A stretch of 64,000 nt of DNA from Morchella semilibera (taxonomy: Eukaryota; Ascomycota; Pezizomycetes; Pezizales; Morchellaceae). A program made the position numbers and the translations under genes. The DNA is taken from assembly GCA_009192285.1 (NCBI GenBank), contig CM018603.1, positions 3,774,588 through 3,838,587 on the forward strand. The letters run 5' to 3'. Under the pieces are notes generated by a model. That model searched no databases and had not been told where the DNA came from. It worked only from the letters and a program-made list of their open reading frames with translations. Shown here piece by piece: positions 24,966 to 37,058 of the stretch. The stretch's first letter is position 1, and every line of letters begins with the position of its first letter.

Positions 24966-26420
24966 ATGCCGCCCACAACACGCTCCGCAACACGCGTGGA
25001 GGAAGCACCTGCACCAAAGAAAGCCTCTGCCCCAAAGAAAGTCCCTGCACCAAAAAAAGCTGCTGTCCCGGGGGGAGCTGCCGCGCCCAAGAGGGCCCCT
25101 GTAGTGAAGAAGGCTCCAGCGACAAAAAAGACTGGTAAAGGAGCGGTGCCCAGAGGCTCGTCAAAACCGGCGCCCAAAGGCAAAGGCACTGCAGCACGCG
25201 GTGTTCAGAAGCCAGCACCCACTTCACGAGCAAAGAAGTCCACAACTGGGGAAACTATGGCCAAAATAGCCGCGATGGATCCGGTGCCTTTCCCAGTAAG
25301 TTCGCAATAATCAATTGTTCCCTTCTAATAAGCAATATCTTACAATAGCAACAGCATACGCCTCTTAAATACTTCGAACTGGAACCTCCGGATCTTACGC
25401 TAGATGAAGATGGTGAAATTCCCAATGGTGGTTATGTAGGCCGTCACATTAAAAAGGCCAAGAAAGATCACAATGGGTCTGAGGTCAAGATCTCGGAAGG
25501 GGGCTATAAACGACTTGCAAAAATGTATGTCGAGTGTGACAAGCGCGATCCGGATAACAATGGCTACATCCATATATTCGAGGATTTTAGAGGATATGGA
25601 ATTATTGAGGTTATCGGAGCTCAGGTAAGTTCCTCCTACAGCAGTACATGTATCTATAGGCGTTAATGAGATGATTGTCCTAGATCGCGGACTACGTCAA
25701 GGAGCAAAAAAAGGCCTCCCCAGACATTTTCAAGTCTTTTGAAATCATCGAGGCACTTTCTTTCTTCTTCGACGGTACCTACGACGATGCATGGACTCGT
25801 AATTCCCCCTAGACCTAGCCCCCTATTATGATCCTCAACTAACACCTCCTAGACGTAGATGATGGGGATGGAGTTGAAGACTTAGTCAAGCTTATCGGCG
25901 TCATGATAGTCGACTGCTTTCACCGGATGGAATTCGCGCAACACCCTTTGGCGCCTCTTCTCTCAAAGCCAGAGCTAACACCAATCAAGAATGCCGAATT
26001 AGTCATGGGTCTGTGTTTAGGGTTTGGGTCTATCTTACGTGGTATCATGGGTGATGGCCCCTCCCCGTGGGAGAAAGAGATATGGAAGATCGCGGAGAGA
26101 AGAGTGCTGGAGTTGAGGGATACGAAGGGCCCTATGGAGAAGGAACCCGGCGTGGATGAAGACGATGAAGACGATGAGATCTTTTCTGATGACGAGGAGG
26201 ATGGCGAAGTGAATAGGTTTAACTTTGCTAAAACGGTAGGCTCCCATTCTAATTGCTCGCGCCGACTCAATACTGATCACGGCCGTCACAGCTCGCTGCA
26301 TATACACCAAGAGGGTTTAGGCTAGGAGGTACTCACTACGACCTATCCCGTGACCCACCCCCAGTCAATGGGCGTGGGGCTGCAAACTACAGGTGGGGCA
26401 TGGGGCTCGATAGTGACTAG
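24966..26420 (+). CDS. unknown protein with histone-H1-like tail and acidic C-terminal part
   Basis: Five exons, 24966–25295, 25349–25624, 25684–25798, 25853–26235 and 26292–26420, give 410 aa; all junctions are in frame. The first 110 residues are Lys/Pro/Ala repeats (PAPKK, SAPKK, VPAPKK) like a histone H1 or HMG tail. The middle is a compact-looking region with no name I can give (KYFELEPPDL, GGYVGRHIKKAKKD, YKRLAKMYVECDKRDPDNNG, IADYVKEQKKASPDIFKSF). Then comes an acidic stretch (DEDDEDDEIFSDDEEDGE) and a Gly/Arg-rich end (PPVNGRGAANYRWGMG). The coding status is well supported by the clean splicing of five exons, but the function is unknown. DNA binding through the tail is inference. Confidence 0.75.
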
Positions 26421-26741
26421 ATGCATGTATCCATACAGTCGCGACTGTAGGTAGTGAGTAGCTTTCAAAAGGACGATAGGAATGTCTTCATGTACTGTTT
26501 TCACCTTCAATCGTAATGTTGTTAATTATTCTTAATACTAAGCAAAAAATCTATCCCCAAAATTAAACTGGCAGGTGATTCTCTTGGAAAAGAATTGGCG
26601 CATGTCAGCTAAACAATGCCGGGGTATGCAGGTATATATACCTACATAGGTTTTCATATCGCAAAACGGCTGAACAAATCATTTAGACCAGGTTTAAAGG
26701 GTATCAGGATAAATTTTATATCTTGCACATATGTACTGCCT
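26421..26741. other. convergent 3' spacer
   Basis: 321 bp between the ends of two converging genes; AT-rich and presumably holding both poly(A) sites. Nothing else seen. Confidence 0.5.
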
Positions 26742-27714
26742 CTACTGTAAACATCTTAACGCATCTCCGCTAAACTCTCTTACCACACTCCCCTCATCCT
26801 CTAAGAATTCCCTAAGAAACCCTCTGACTTCCTCTAAGTCTTTCCCGCTTACCTTCATTAAGATAAACCCCCGTACACTTGTAGCAGTCCACAAAACATC
26901 CCATTTTCTTTTCTGATCATCACCCTCACGCGAAACTGCAAGTCCCCTTCCGCCAATCCGAGGCTCAGTTTCGTAACGCGCGAGTGCATAATCGGCTAAG
27001 TCTTTGAACCGGGGTCCCCTCACTATCAACGTTGCAACACATGAGGACCCATCCATCCTCCCCAACAGACTCTCACCACCGAGAGGTTCACTATTGAGGA
27101 TCAACGCGTCCCGTAGGAGCAGCCGGTTACGGCCAGATGCCGTGGTGGTATAAATCTCGTTTCTGCTCTCGAATCGTGCTAAATCCCAGCGCTCCCCCCG
27201 GGCCGTGCGGCCCTCACTCACCCAGTCTAGTAAAACGAAGCTTGCGGTGTCATCGGGGGGGATATTGACGGTTTGGTGCTGTGTGTAGCGGCTGTCTGCA
27301 AATGGCTGGATGGGATCGGGGAGCAGTAGCACCGCCGATGACGGGTGGAGGGTTATCGTGAGGGTTTGACATGTATGATGGCTGGGATGTTTGCGCTTGA
27401 AGATCTTAGTGCTGCCTTTTACACTATAATATTGAATTAGTAGTGTACTTGATTTAAAGAAGTGTGAGCTGACCCTGAGTTAGGAGGCACAGTTTGGCCC
27501 CTTCTTCGAGTAAGATTTTGAGATTGATTTTATCATTTGAGACAAGCCCTCCACCGTAGGAAAGAAGGAAGACAGTGAGGTACGGAGCTGCCGGGGGTGA
27601 GGTTGAGATTAGCTTTAGCGGATATACGAATTCGAGTGATGGTAGAACGAAGTGAGATGGAGGAAGAAGCCGAGCATGGATGAAACCATCACCCGGGCTC
27701 ACAGAGTCAGTCAT
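26742..27714 (-). CDS. ureD: Urease accessory protein UreD
   Basis: Two exons, 27714–27474 and 27415–26742, give 304 aa. UreD works with UreF and UreG to load nickel into apo-urease. The sequence shows the family signature GGGLVSNDKINL in exon 1, LCLLTQG at the end of exon 1 and STKIFKRKH at the start of exon 2, with the conserved Gly of TQGSTK split by the intron. A TAG acceptor 8 bp upstream would give a stop at once; the AAAAG acceptor at 27416–27417 restores the family sequence, so I chose it. The donor is GTCAGC. The length is close to other fungal UreD proteins. It is transcribed away from SCC3 across 451 bp. Confidence 0.88.
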
Positions 27715-28165
27715 TGGGTTGGAAGTTATTGTGAGATACTACTTATGATCCACAGAGAGGGGCATCTGTGGAGGGGTGAATTGGGCCACTTATCGTGATC
27801 ACGTGTAGCGATATGTATTATTGTACTGCATGTGCGAGTGATTGCCGGTGACTCGGATGACCGCTAATGTCACTTTAAAAATACATAAAAATTATCTATA
27901 CATTGCTTTTTGGTTTTTATATGGTAGATAACAATCTGAAGACTATAATTGAATACTATAGTTCAGTAATTGAATTCCATCTCACCACCGTGCATTGCGG
28001 CGGTCATCATCATCGCACATCACACCCCCCGTCACGTCGTCTACTATCCTCCACGCGACTAAACCGACAAACAACACAGAAAGCAATCTCTCCTCCCACG
28101 TTCGAAAGATATTCCGCACTTGGCTCACGCTTCAAGCGGTCATAGACATTCGAATCACCTGCTCG
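27715..28165. promoter_or_regulatory. shared divergent promoter, ureD / SCC3
   Basis: 451 bp between two start codons pointing away from each other. It must carry both promoters. It is AT-rich around 27880–27960 and contains no coding frame with protein character. Confidence 0.4.
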
Positions 28166-31100
28166 ATGCCAGCACGGATCGCTTCGAATCCCCCGGACGC
28201 GATGGATACCAGCGACGACGCAGCCACTGTCGCGAACGAAGACGCGTCAAACAACAACACCCCTCACCAAAAGAATGGCGCGCCCTCATCTGCAGTAGTT
28301 GAAGCGCCAGAGACAGGGAATCGTAGGCGCTCTACCAGAGTGGTAAAGAAGCCTACCTTACTAGCTACACAGCAAGCTGCAGAGCCGACCCCGCGAACGA
28401 AACGTAAGCGGCCAGTCAGGGAAGAGTCCTCTTCTGAAGATGAAGAAGAAAAAGAAGGTGAAGACGAAGGCGAAGATAAGGACGAAGATAAGGAGGTAGC
28501 AGACGAAGAAGTAGCGGAAAAAGCGAAACCGAAGTCTAGGTCCAAGCCTAAGGGAAAGTCCAAGGCGAAATCTAAAGAACCAGAACCTGAAAAGGAAGCT
28601 AGCGGGGCAGAAGAAGAGGAAGCAGAGGACGAAGATGAGGATGAAGAGGACGAAGATGAAGATGATGAGGAGAGTAGTAGCGAGGAGGAATCCTCAGAAG
28701 GGGAGCCCGACGAAGAAGAGATAAAGGAACGGCGAAAGAAAAATGCAGCTGCCCGCGCAAGAAAGAGTCAGGCGCAAGCAGGGGATTCAGGGGCAAAGAA
28801 ACCACCCGCGAAAAAGACACGAACTGCTACCGGCGCTGTAGCAGCGACACCTGTGAAAAGGTCAAACGGGCGAAAGAGGGGCGGCAGGAGGTCCAAGGGC
28901 AAGGGAAAAGCGAAAGCTGCCAATGGAGGTGGGGAGGAACATCAAGAAGGCGAGTCGGGAGATGTAGAGCACAATCTCTTGTTTGGTGAGTTTTTGCGGC
29001 CTTGCGATCATCCGCCCAGTCTTTTTTTTAAAAACGTTTAATGGCTAACTTATCGGTAATAGATTCTGTGTTTAATAGTAATGAAGATCATGATGATGTT
29101 GCGCAGTCATGGACCGTCAAATACGAAGGAGACAACACAGAAGCAATGAGAGACATGGTCAACCTGATTTTAAAGGTAAGGTTCCATCTCCAAGATGTCT
29201 CTTAGCTGCTGCTAATCGCTCTTCTTAGTGCTGTGGTTGCGAAAAAACTGTCACAAATTATGATATTGAAGATCAAGACTCAGCGGCCGAGACTTTGTCT
29301 CAAATTCAAGAAGCCTTTCAGATGCAGAGACATGCAGATTACCCTCTGACTTCAAAAAAGCCCGAGTTCCGTCGGTTCCGCCACAATCTCTCGTCATTCC
29401 TTCACTCGCTCATGTCAACATTTGCCGCGCGTGATGTTCTTTATACTGATCCCGCGCTCATTGAGAATTTTCAAGTGTGGATCGCTACTATGTCCTCCTC
29501 TACACTGCGACAGTTCCGGCATACTAGCACAGTTTTTGCCCTTGACATGGTTTCCAGCCTTGCCACAATAGCCGCGGAGCTTAGAAAAGCGAACAGCACC
29601 ACAAATCGCCAATTCGAAGCTGAGGGAAAGAAAGGAAAGCGTAACGAGGGGAGGATCACAGCGCTAGAAACTAAATTAAAGGAAGGCGAAGAACAAAGAG
29701 AGATTACAGAAAACTTCATCAAGGACATTTTCGACACTGTATTCGTCCACCGATACCGTGATATCGATCCCAAGATACGCTCTGACTGTGTTCGCGAGCT
29801 TGGATCGTGGATTCTTACCCTGCCGGATGTCTTCTTCGATGGGTCCTATCTCCGATACCTGGGATGGGTGCTCTCAGACACCATTTCAGGAACTCGTCTA
29901 GAGGTCGTTAAGGCACTCACAAAACTTTTCAAGAAAAAAGATTCTGTAGCCGGACTTCGCCACTTCACAGAGCGCTTCCGGCCCCGCCTTGTAGAGATGG
30001 CGACCCGGGATGCCGATGCTAGCGTTCGTGCTGCTACAGTTGAGCTCCTTGATGTAGTCCGGGAAGTTGGATACCTAGAACCTGCCGATATAGATACTGT
30101 CGGTCGTCTCCTTTTTGATTCTGAGCCAAAAGTGCGCCGTGCGGTGGTTGGTTTCTTTGTTGAAAATATTGGCGATCTCTATGAAGAGAAAATAGAAGAA
30201 CTCGGGGGTGAAGAGGCCGTTGTTGAAGCTCTCGGGGATGACTCTGATGAGAACTTTGAGGGCCCCACTCTGTCCTGGATCAAGCTGAAATGTCTCGTCG
30301 AAGTTCTTGCAAATTACGATCTCGAGGACGGGGCTGCGGACGAGGATGCAGATGCAGCTACGCAAGGCATTGAGAAGAGTGCGCTCAAAATCGGGGATGC
30401 GGAAAGTAGATTTTCACTTGCCGGGAGTGTGCTTTGGGAGGCCTTTGACGAGGTCGCAGATTGGGAGGGAATGGCGAAATACCTCTTATATGACCACAGT
30501 GAAGGTGCAAGAGTTGAGGAAGGGGGCGATGAAGAGGATCTAGAAAAGAAGATCAAATCAATGGTTGCGCTTGAAGCAAGAGAAGAGGCCATATTATTAC
30601 AGCTTCTCAATGCCAGTGTGGCAGCCAATATCGCAGAGGGGGGCGAGGGCGGAAGAAAGAGGGGCGCTGCCAAAGTAAGTAGAATAGTCCGGCATTTATC
30701 ACTGGCCTGTACTAACAATCGCGCTAGCGTACTGCAAAGGAAATCGAAAAACATACGGAAACAGTATCCAGAAATCTTATGATGCTTATCCCCCCACTAC
30801 TCAAAAAGTTCGGACCAGTCCCAGATGCGGCTTCTTCTGTTTTACGCCTCGAACAACTCATGAAGTTAGATGTCTTCCAGGAGCTCCGACAGTCGACCGC
30901 TTATGCTTCACTCCTGGACGACATCAATCGTCAATTCCTGACCCATGCAGATGAATCCGTACTCAAAGAAGCTTCTGCAGCTCTCCTGCACGCAAAGACC
31001 TTCGAGGAGTTAGATGAAGTGACTGATCAAAAAGTAGGTCAGCTGAAGGACGAGACTGTTACCGCGCTGGTAAACGCAGTTCGCGGAAAGGACCTTGGCA

Positions 31101-32377
31101 AGGGCAAGTTCAGTGATGCCAGCCTGACGGAGCTGATCAACACAGTCAGAAGACTCGAATACATCGCTTCAATTACAAACTGCGTCGAGATCATGGAAAC
31201 TCCGCCAGCGACTTCTGCAAAGGGGAAATCGAAAACTGCAGATCTTAAGCCAATCGAAGTCCTGATGGCATTTCTCCAGCGCGGCGGGAGCGTTGACGAG
31301 CTGGAGGAGGAGCTGATCATCCGTACCATGAAAACGCTCGAGTATTACTTCATGTGGAAGATTAGCTCTATTAGTGAGATCGAGGACCTTGCAGATCTGG
31401 ACATTGACGACCTCACTGCACGTCGTAATGGGATAATGGAGCGTATCGGTGGAATAATTAAGAACCGAAGTAAGGTTGACCCCGTTAAAATTACTGCCGC
31501 AACCACAATAATGGGCCTCGCAACCCTCTTCATCGCCGCGGCTGCTAGAAACGAGAAAAAGAAGCCTGCAGCGGCCGGAGAAGACGGAGTTGTTGAAGAT
31601 GCAGCTGAAGAAATTGCGGTAAAGCTCTCGGCGCTTGGCCGTAAACTTGACAGTACCCTGGAGGAGGAGATGGTAAAAGTCTTTGATGCTCTCGAAAAGA
31701 CGTTCGCGAAATCTTCAGGCAAGACACTTGAGCCTGATGAGCACGCCGCCCCCGAGGATTTAGACGACGCCGATACAGAGGCCGACGACGCCGAGAAAAC
31801 AGAGGCTGACGAGAGCGCTGTACTGTTGCATGAGCAACGACTCTGCGAATTCACGGGAAAGCTTGTTCTTGCGGTGCTTGCGGGCGCTGTCGATGAGAAG
31901 GTTTTCAAGAAGCGACTTGACAGGAATGTGAGCAAGCTTGGGCCGAACTATAGGGAGATTGTTGCACACCTCAATATCGGTGAAGAGGAGGTAAAGAAGA
32001 TTCCCGGAAAGCGTGGACGGAAGCCTAGGCCGCATCCTGGCGAGATTATCATAGATAGTGAAGACGAAGAGGAGAATGAGAACGAGCATGAGCACGAAGA
32101 GGAAGGCGAGGAGCATGCTGAGGCCGAAGCCGAGGCTAAGAAGACCACCGACAAGAAGAAAAAGACACAGGCTGAAGAGGAAGAGGAGGAGGAGGAGGAG
32201 GAGGAAGAGGAGGACGAGGAGGAGGAGGCTGAGGAAGAGGAAGAGGAAAAACACGACGAAAACGCCGACCTCGAAGATGATGAGAAGGGGCCTGGGGCTG
32301 AAAGCGACAACGAGTCAGAGCCAGATCCAGAGGTTGAGGTACCACCAGACGAAGATGAGGAAATGGCAGATGTGTAA
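28166..32377 (+). CDS. SCC3: Cohesin subunit SCC3 / STAG
   Basis: Four exons, 28166–28985, 29063–29175, 29229–30674 and 30728–32377, give 1342 aa; introns are 53–77 bp. SCC3 binds the kleisin subunit and DNA in the cohesin ring that holds sister chromatids together. The N-terminal ~230 residues are low-complexity, with acidic (SSEDEEEKEGEDEG) and basic (KSRSKPKGKSKAKSK) blocks. STAG sequence starts at MVNLILKCCGC and continues through ARDVLYTDP. The stromalin conservative domain is at about residues 480–565 (DPKIRSDCVRELGSWIL, LVEMATRDADASVR). HEAT-like helices follow, and the last ~130 residues are very acidic, including a long Glu run. An in-frame ATG at 28202 is an alternative start. No frameshift in over 4 kb. 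Confidence 0.93.
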
Positions 32378-33717
32378 TTAACGACGAGGAGCATGAGAGG
32401 AAAGGAAGGGGTAATATTCTTTTCGTTTCGTTTGGATGGTTCTTTTTGGGGGCTGTTTGTATTTCTCTATTATTGTGTATTTTTTTGTTAAAAACTGGGT
32501 GTTGGCTTTTCTTTTGTTTCTCTTCATGCATGTTACACTATATGTTCCAGTTATTCAGCTCTGTGACTTATCATATCGTTTTTTTCTCTACCTCCTACTC
32601 TTCCTCGGCTGTACTCTATACCTACATGTAGCTAGCTAGCTGTGCTAGTTTCCTTATTCATCCCATCGTGGCTCTTTTGATATCCTGCTCCAGTGGGGGA
32701 GAGGGAGGGGGGGAGGGGTCGTTCAGGTAGTGATAGTAGTTAATGGAAGAGGCCTAGGTGGGATGCTTTAGGGTGTGTATTTGTTCGCTTGCTGTTTGCG
32801 CTAGATATTGTAGCTTTATGTCACGAGAGGATTCTTAGTTGGCACTTGGCTAGGCTGTGGGGATGTAAATAATATTTTTTCGAAGATGAATGGTATGCTT
32901 TTCTTTACAAATTCTGTGGTCCAGGTTCTGTAGAGTCCTTGTGCTTTGGTGAGGAGTTAGGTGATCCTTCTTTACGGAAATGTAAGGTGTTTCCCTAATT
33001 TTCTTGTAGATATAATGTAGATAGTTGGGAATATGATGTAGTTATATTCTACCGGGGAGGGTTGATATGTAAGTAACTTTGTAGGCACGTTAAACAAGGC
33101 TTGGCACAAACGTTTATGCATGGTATGGGTTAGGGTTGAATATCTTGGCAGCAACTACAACAACATCCTATTACTAGCAGCAAAGAGTAAAGTATGTGAT
33201 TAAGGTATTATTTTGTCTCTCCTAGTTACAAGATAGCATATAGGTACCTCCAAATCCTCATTTCAAGCACTGCCAGCCATAGCCACATAATAATAATCAC
33301 TCTGGTCAGGCACCCAGTCCTCATAGTGTCATCTGAAGATATCTTGGAGCATGTGCCATGCCCAGCATGCAGGGGTCTCTACGACGGACCTGCATCAGGA
33401 ACGCTGAAGAGGGATATCAAGGGGTCGTTTTAACGCTCATGACATCAGGGGAGGTATCACCTCTCAATATCACAAGGGCGTCAAGTACGTATGGTACATA
33501 TGTATTTATCGCCGCAGCTCCATCACGCGGAAAATGGACTTCAGCGACGCTGACTTCATTAATAATGAGCTATGAGTCCTCTTTCGAGTATCAAAGGCTT
33601 TGGTAGGTATGTAGCGAACGGAAGTGAAGCTCCTCCCTGCTGCTCGATACATAATTACTCGACTTTGAGAAATACCAATATCAATATCAATATCAAACTT
33701 TATATCTAACAAACACC
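32378..33717. other. intergenic spacer, 1.3 kb
   Basis: Downstream of SCC3 and upstream of the DUF6594-like gene. T-rich 3' region, TACATGTA at 32623, and short tandem ATATCA units just before 33718. No gene seen. Confidence 0.5.
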
Positions 33718-35539
33718 ATGGGGTTAGCCAGTGGAGCAACCCCGACATCTAGCCCGAATACAAATAGTACTCACGATGAGGCGGATTATATTAGCCTCCC
33801 GCCGGCCATCGCGCAGGGCTTAACCTTTCGTTCTGTCTCCCGTACGCCCAGAAACAGTTCACAGTTCCCGTTTCCATATGTAGTAGATGTCCAAACTACC
33901 GGAGATGTTTATCAGCAGTCGACCGCAACTGTTAATCGGACGTCGTCGTTAGCTACCATCAGACAGTCCATGGCCTACTTGCAATCATTTGATGATCCAC
34001 CTTCGACACCAGGGGGTATACATTGGATGCAGCAGCAGCAACAGCTGCAACAGCTACAACAGCAGCTGCAGACTGGAGATGGCGTTGTTGGTACCCCGGT
34101 GGTGGAGCTTCCAGCCTCGGTATTCAATCGAGGCTTCTCTCTGGCGGGAATAAGTCCAATCAATACCCAAACCTCCGCAAAGCCAGAAGACTCACAGAAT
34201 CCAAGCTTGAGTCGGGAGTCCTCAAGGTCATCCGGGAAATCACCTGGCTCGGTGAACACTATCCCCGAACGGCCCACGACGAACCGTCAACCATCGCAGG
34301 CAACAATAACTCAAGCCTCTTTTAATGCCGCTGCGGCCGCTCGGGACTATTCGCCACCGCTGATGCGGAAAGAGTCCCAGACAACAATCAAGCTCCACTC
34401 GGTGCCAGAGGATACCTACAGCCCATCGATCCCGTCCTCCACCACTCCCGACGAGCCAACCATCCATTTCTCGCCATCGTCACACCCTCACAAAGGGCAC
34501 CACCACCACCACCACCACCACCACCAGCAACAACAGAAGTCCAGCATCTATGATACCACAGGAAGTAGCTTCTCGTGGTCTACAGTGTCCAATGAGCCGG
34601 ATCCGCGGTATGATAGACTGCTCTTTGACTACCGTGTGATTGCGCAGTCGATGCACGCATACCGGCATATTTCGATATTCCGGCGGTTCGGGCGACTGTC
34701 GATGGCAAACCTATTGTACTACCAGGACGAGCTCACGTGTATCGAGAGAGCACTGTCGCACGTGGACATGGAGGAGGTTCGATGGGCACAGACTGGCGTC
34801 AGCGAGAGCGATAGTGAGAAACAGGAATTGCGAGAGACAAGGATAAAGCTCATGAAAATGCTACAAGACAAACTGAAGAGCTACTGTTAGCCCCCATTCC
34901 ATGCCTAAGCTCTCCTTACAACCCCAACTAATGCCATACGGCACATGAACAGATGAGGCGCTCCTCCTCCAAGAGCAGATCTTCACCTCCCTCGACCCCC
35001 CCCGCCCTATCGACAGCCGTCTCCTAGCAGCACTAGAAGATCCCTCTTCCTCTCCTTCAGACTCCAACCCCTTCACTGGTGCGCCAAATAGTGACGATTT
35101 AGTAGCACTCGGGCTTGGGGGGCGTGACTCTCTAGAGAAGCTTGTGGGTCGTATTGTACCCGCAATGTTCCCACATCGTAACCCTAGTGTCGAAGATGTC
35201 CGGCACCGCAATCTCTCACAGAAAGACATGGCATCCATCCTATCCCCTTTCACAAGGCGTATTACGCGCTTGATCATTGCGCTTGCTACCACCGCGTTGA
35301 TGCTCGGCCCTATGGTGATATTGCAGTTCGTGACCAGTGCAACATGGAAACTGGTGTGCATCAGCCTATTTACAATTGTGTTAGCGCTTCTGGTTGCACT
35401 AGCGACGAGAGGTCGCGGAGAGGCGATCGTTATGGTGGTAGCGGCATATGCGGCGGTATTGGTAGTGTTTGTACAGGGGAATCAAGGATGTGGGGGTGTG
35501 ACGGCGACTATTGGTGCTGGTGATGTCACTGGTAGGTGA
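33718..35539 (+). CDS. DUF6594-like membrane protein
   Basis: Two exons, 33718–34885 and 34953–35539, give 584 aa. The first ~290 residues are low-complexity, with a Gln-rich run after IHWM (about residues 102–118) and a run of about nine His (about 262–271). Then comes the domain seen in fungal DUF6594 proteins: RLLFDYRVIAQSMHAYRHIS, FGRLSMANLLYYQDELTCIE, and a helix ending KMLQDKLKSY. Exon 2 carries a linker and three C-terminal TM helices (LIIALATTALMLGPMVILQF, then a second near 545, then IVMVVAAYAAVLVVF). The family has no known biochemical function; it is usually a membrane protein. Assignment is from memory of the pattern. Confidence 0.75.
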
Positions 35540-37058
35540 GAAGGAGAGTGAGTTTTATTTATTTATTACTTCATACATGCAAGGGGAGTGAGTGATAATG
35601 TGTGCTTGTCTTTACTTGGCTTCCCTTGGTCAGAATCTGACTGTGTTCATGACGTTTTGTAAACTGTATTTGATGAGTGCTTTTGAACTGAGATAATGAA
35701 TAATAATGATGAATCATCAATCCATGTGCAACATTCCAACCTGGATATAATGCTTGTGGTAGGTAGTGCAAGCTGCTCATAAAAGTGCGCAGTGTCAATG
35801 ATTGGATCTTGTTGGAGCACATGGTATAAATCTCAGCCCTGTCAAGTAACACTAAGCTGCATGGTGAACCCGAAGAATGTTACACTAATTACATAGTCAA
35901 AGTGACGTTGATTTATCCAACACTGGTCTCGAACATTGTTAATATATAACTCTGATACCTGGTTCAGGCTCGGTCAGGCCCAGCTCCTGCTTGGACTGTC
36001 TGGGCCGCAGTTTCTTAATCTTGCACTTTTATGGACCTGGAGTACTCGGACAATACTCTCAATATTCTAGCTAGTATGATCGTATGGTGACCCTTCAAGG
36101 GGTCAGGGTCCAGCTGTTTAGATACAATACAGTACATACGAAGTGACATAAGTGTTCGTTCTGGCGTGCGGAGAAATTGGTCTCACCTGAACATGGTTTT
36201 TTTTATCCTAATTATCTATCCTTCTATCAGTAGGTAGATATACTTTAAACTTAGTCTGGGTTATAAATTTCAGACCTATGTCATAGTTCAGAGAAGATTG
36301 TGAGATTTGCTAATTAACACCACTGATAACAATCAAGAGAAGGGTTAACTCCAGTTATAATTGTCCTCGTTTCTCAATGGCGCCACACAAGGTCTACAGC
36401 CACATAATACTACGCCACAGAGGTCACGCAACAGTAACAAAAAAATATTTGAAGACACTAGAAAGGAAGAATACAAAGTTAGGGGAAAAGATTTTACAAA
36501 AATAATGACGCCTTCAAATGGGAACCTTTTAGACAAGAAAATAAATGTAGAGACCATACCTGTAGAGAAGTTGGGAGAAATTTCTTTTTGGGAGAGAGTT
36601 TCCTCCAACTACAGGCTCTGGCGTGTGGAGTGATGTGATGAAGACAGGAGTAGACAAGATGTTCAGAAGAGGGTTTTATGGGCAATTTGAGGTTTTCTTT
36701 TTCTCGTTATGGGAAAAGGGATGGGAAGGTATGGGCCTTAACAAAACAACAATACAGGAATTAAAAAAAGATCTGGACATGCTAATGACAAGAGTGAGAA
36801 ATTTTTGAGGAAACAAAAAAGCTGGATAGAATAAGAAATCCACATAAAACACGGCACATTTAAACTCCGAATCCCCTGCTGTCAATAAGGTTCATCCAAG
36901 GAATTCGATGACATGACCACATCCCTTGTTTCATCCATTCATACCCCCAAATTTCTCCGAAAAAAGAACAAAGTTCATCATCCCACACAAAACGAGAGTA
37001 TTGTTTAAGACCAATTTCATTGCCCCATGCGCCTTTGCATCTCATTCAGATGGAACAT
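35540..37058. other. intergenic spacer, 1.5 kb (convergent)
   Basis: It contains the 3' regions of two converging genes. Two adjacent plus-strand ORFs (36361–36633, 36623–36808) are Lys-rich but have no family features and no start context, so I do not call them. Confidence 0.45.

Noticed and set aside
31948-32394. Ser-rich minus ORF and Arg-rich plus ORF over the SCC3 acidic tail
   Set aside because: Shadows of a Glu-rich coding repeat; composition mirrors GAG/GAA codons.
36361-36808. Two adjacent Lys-rich plus-strand ORFs
   Set aside because: No ATG for the first, no family features, and an AT-rich 3' region that gives such ORFs by chance.
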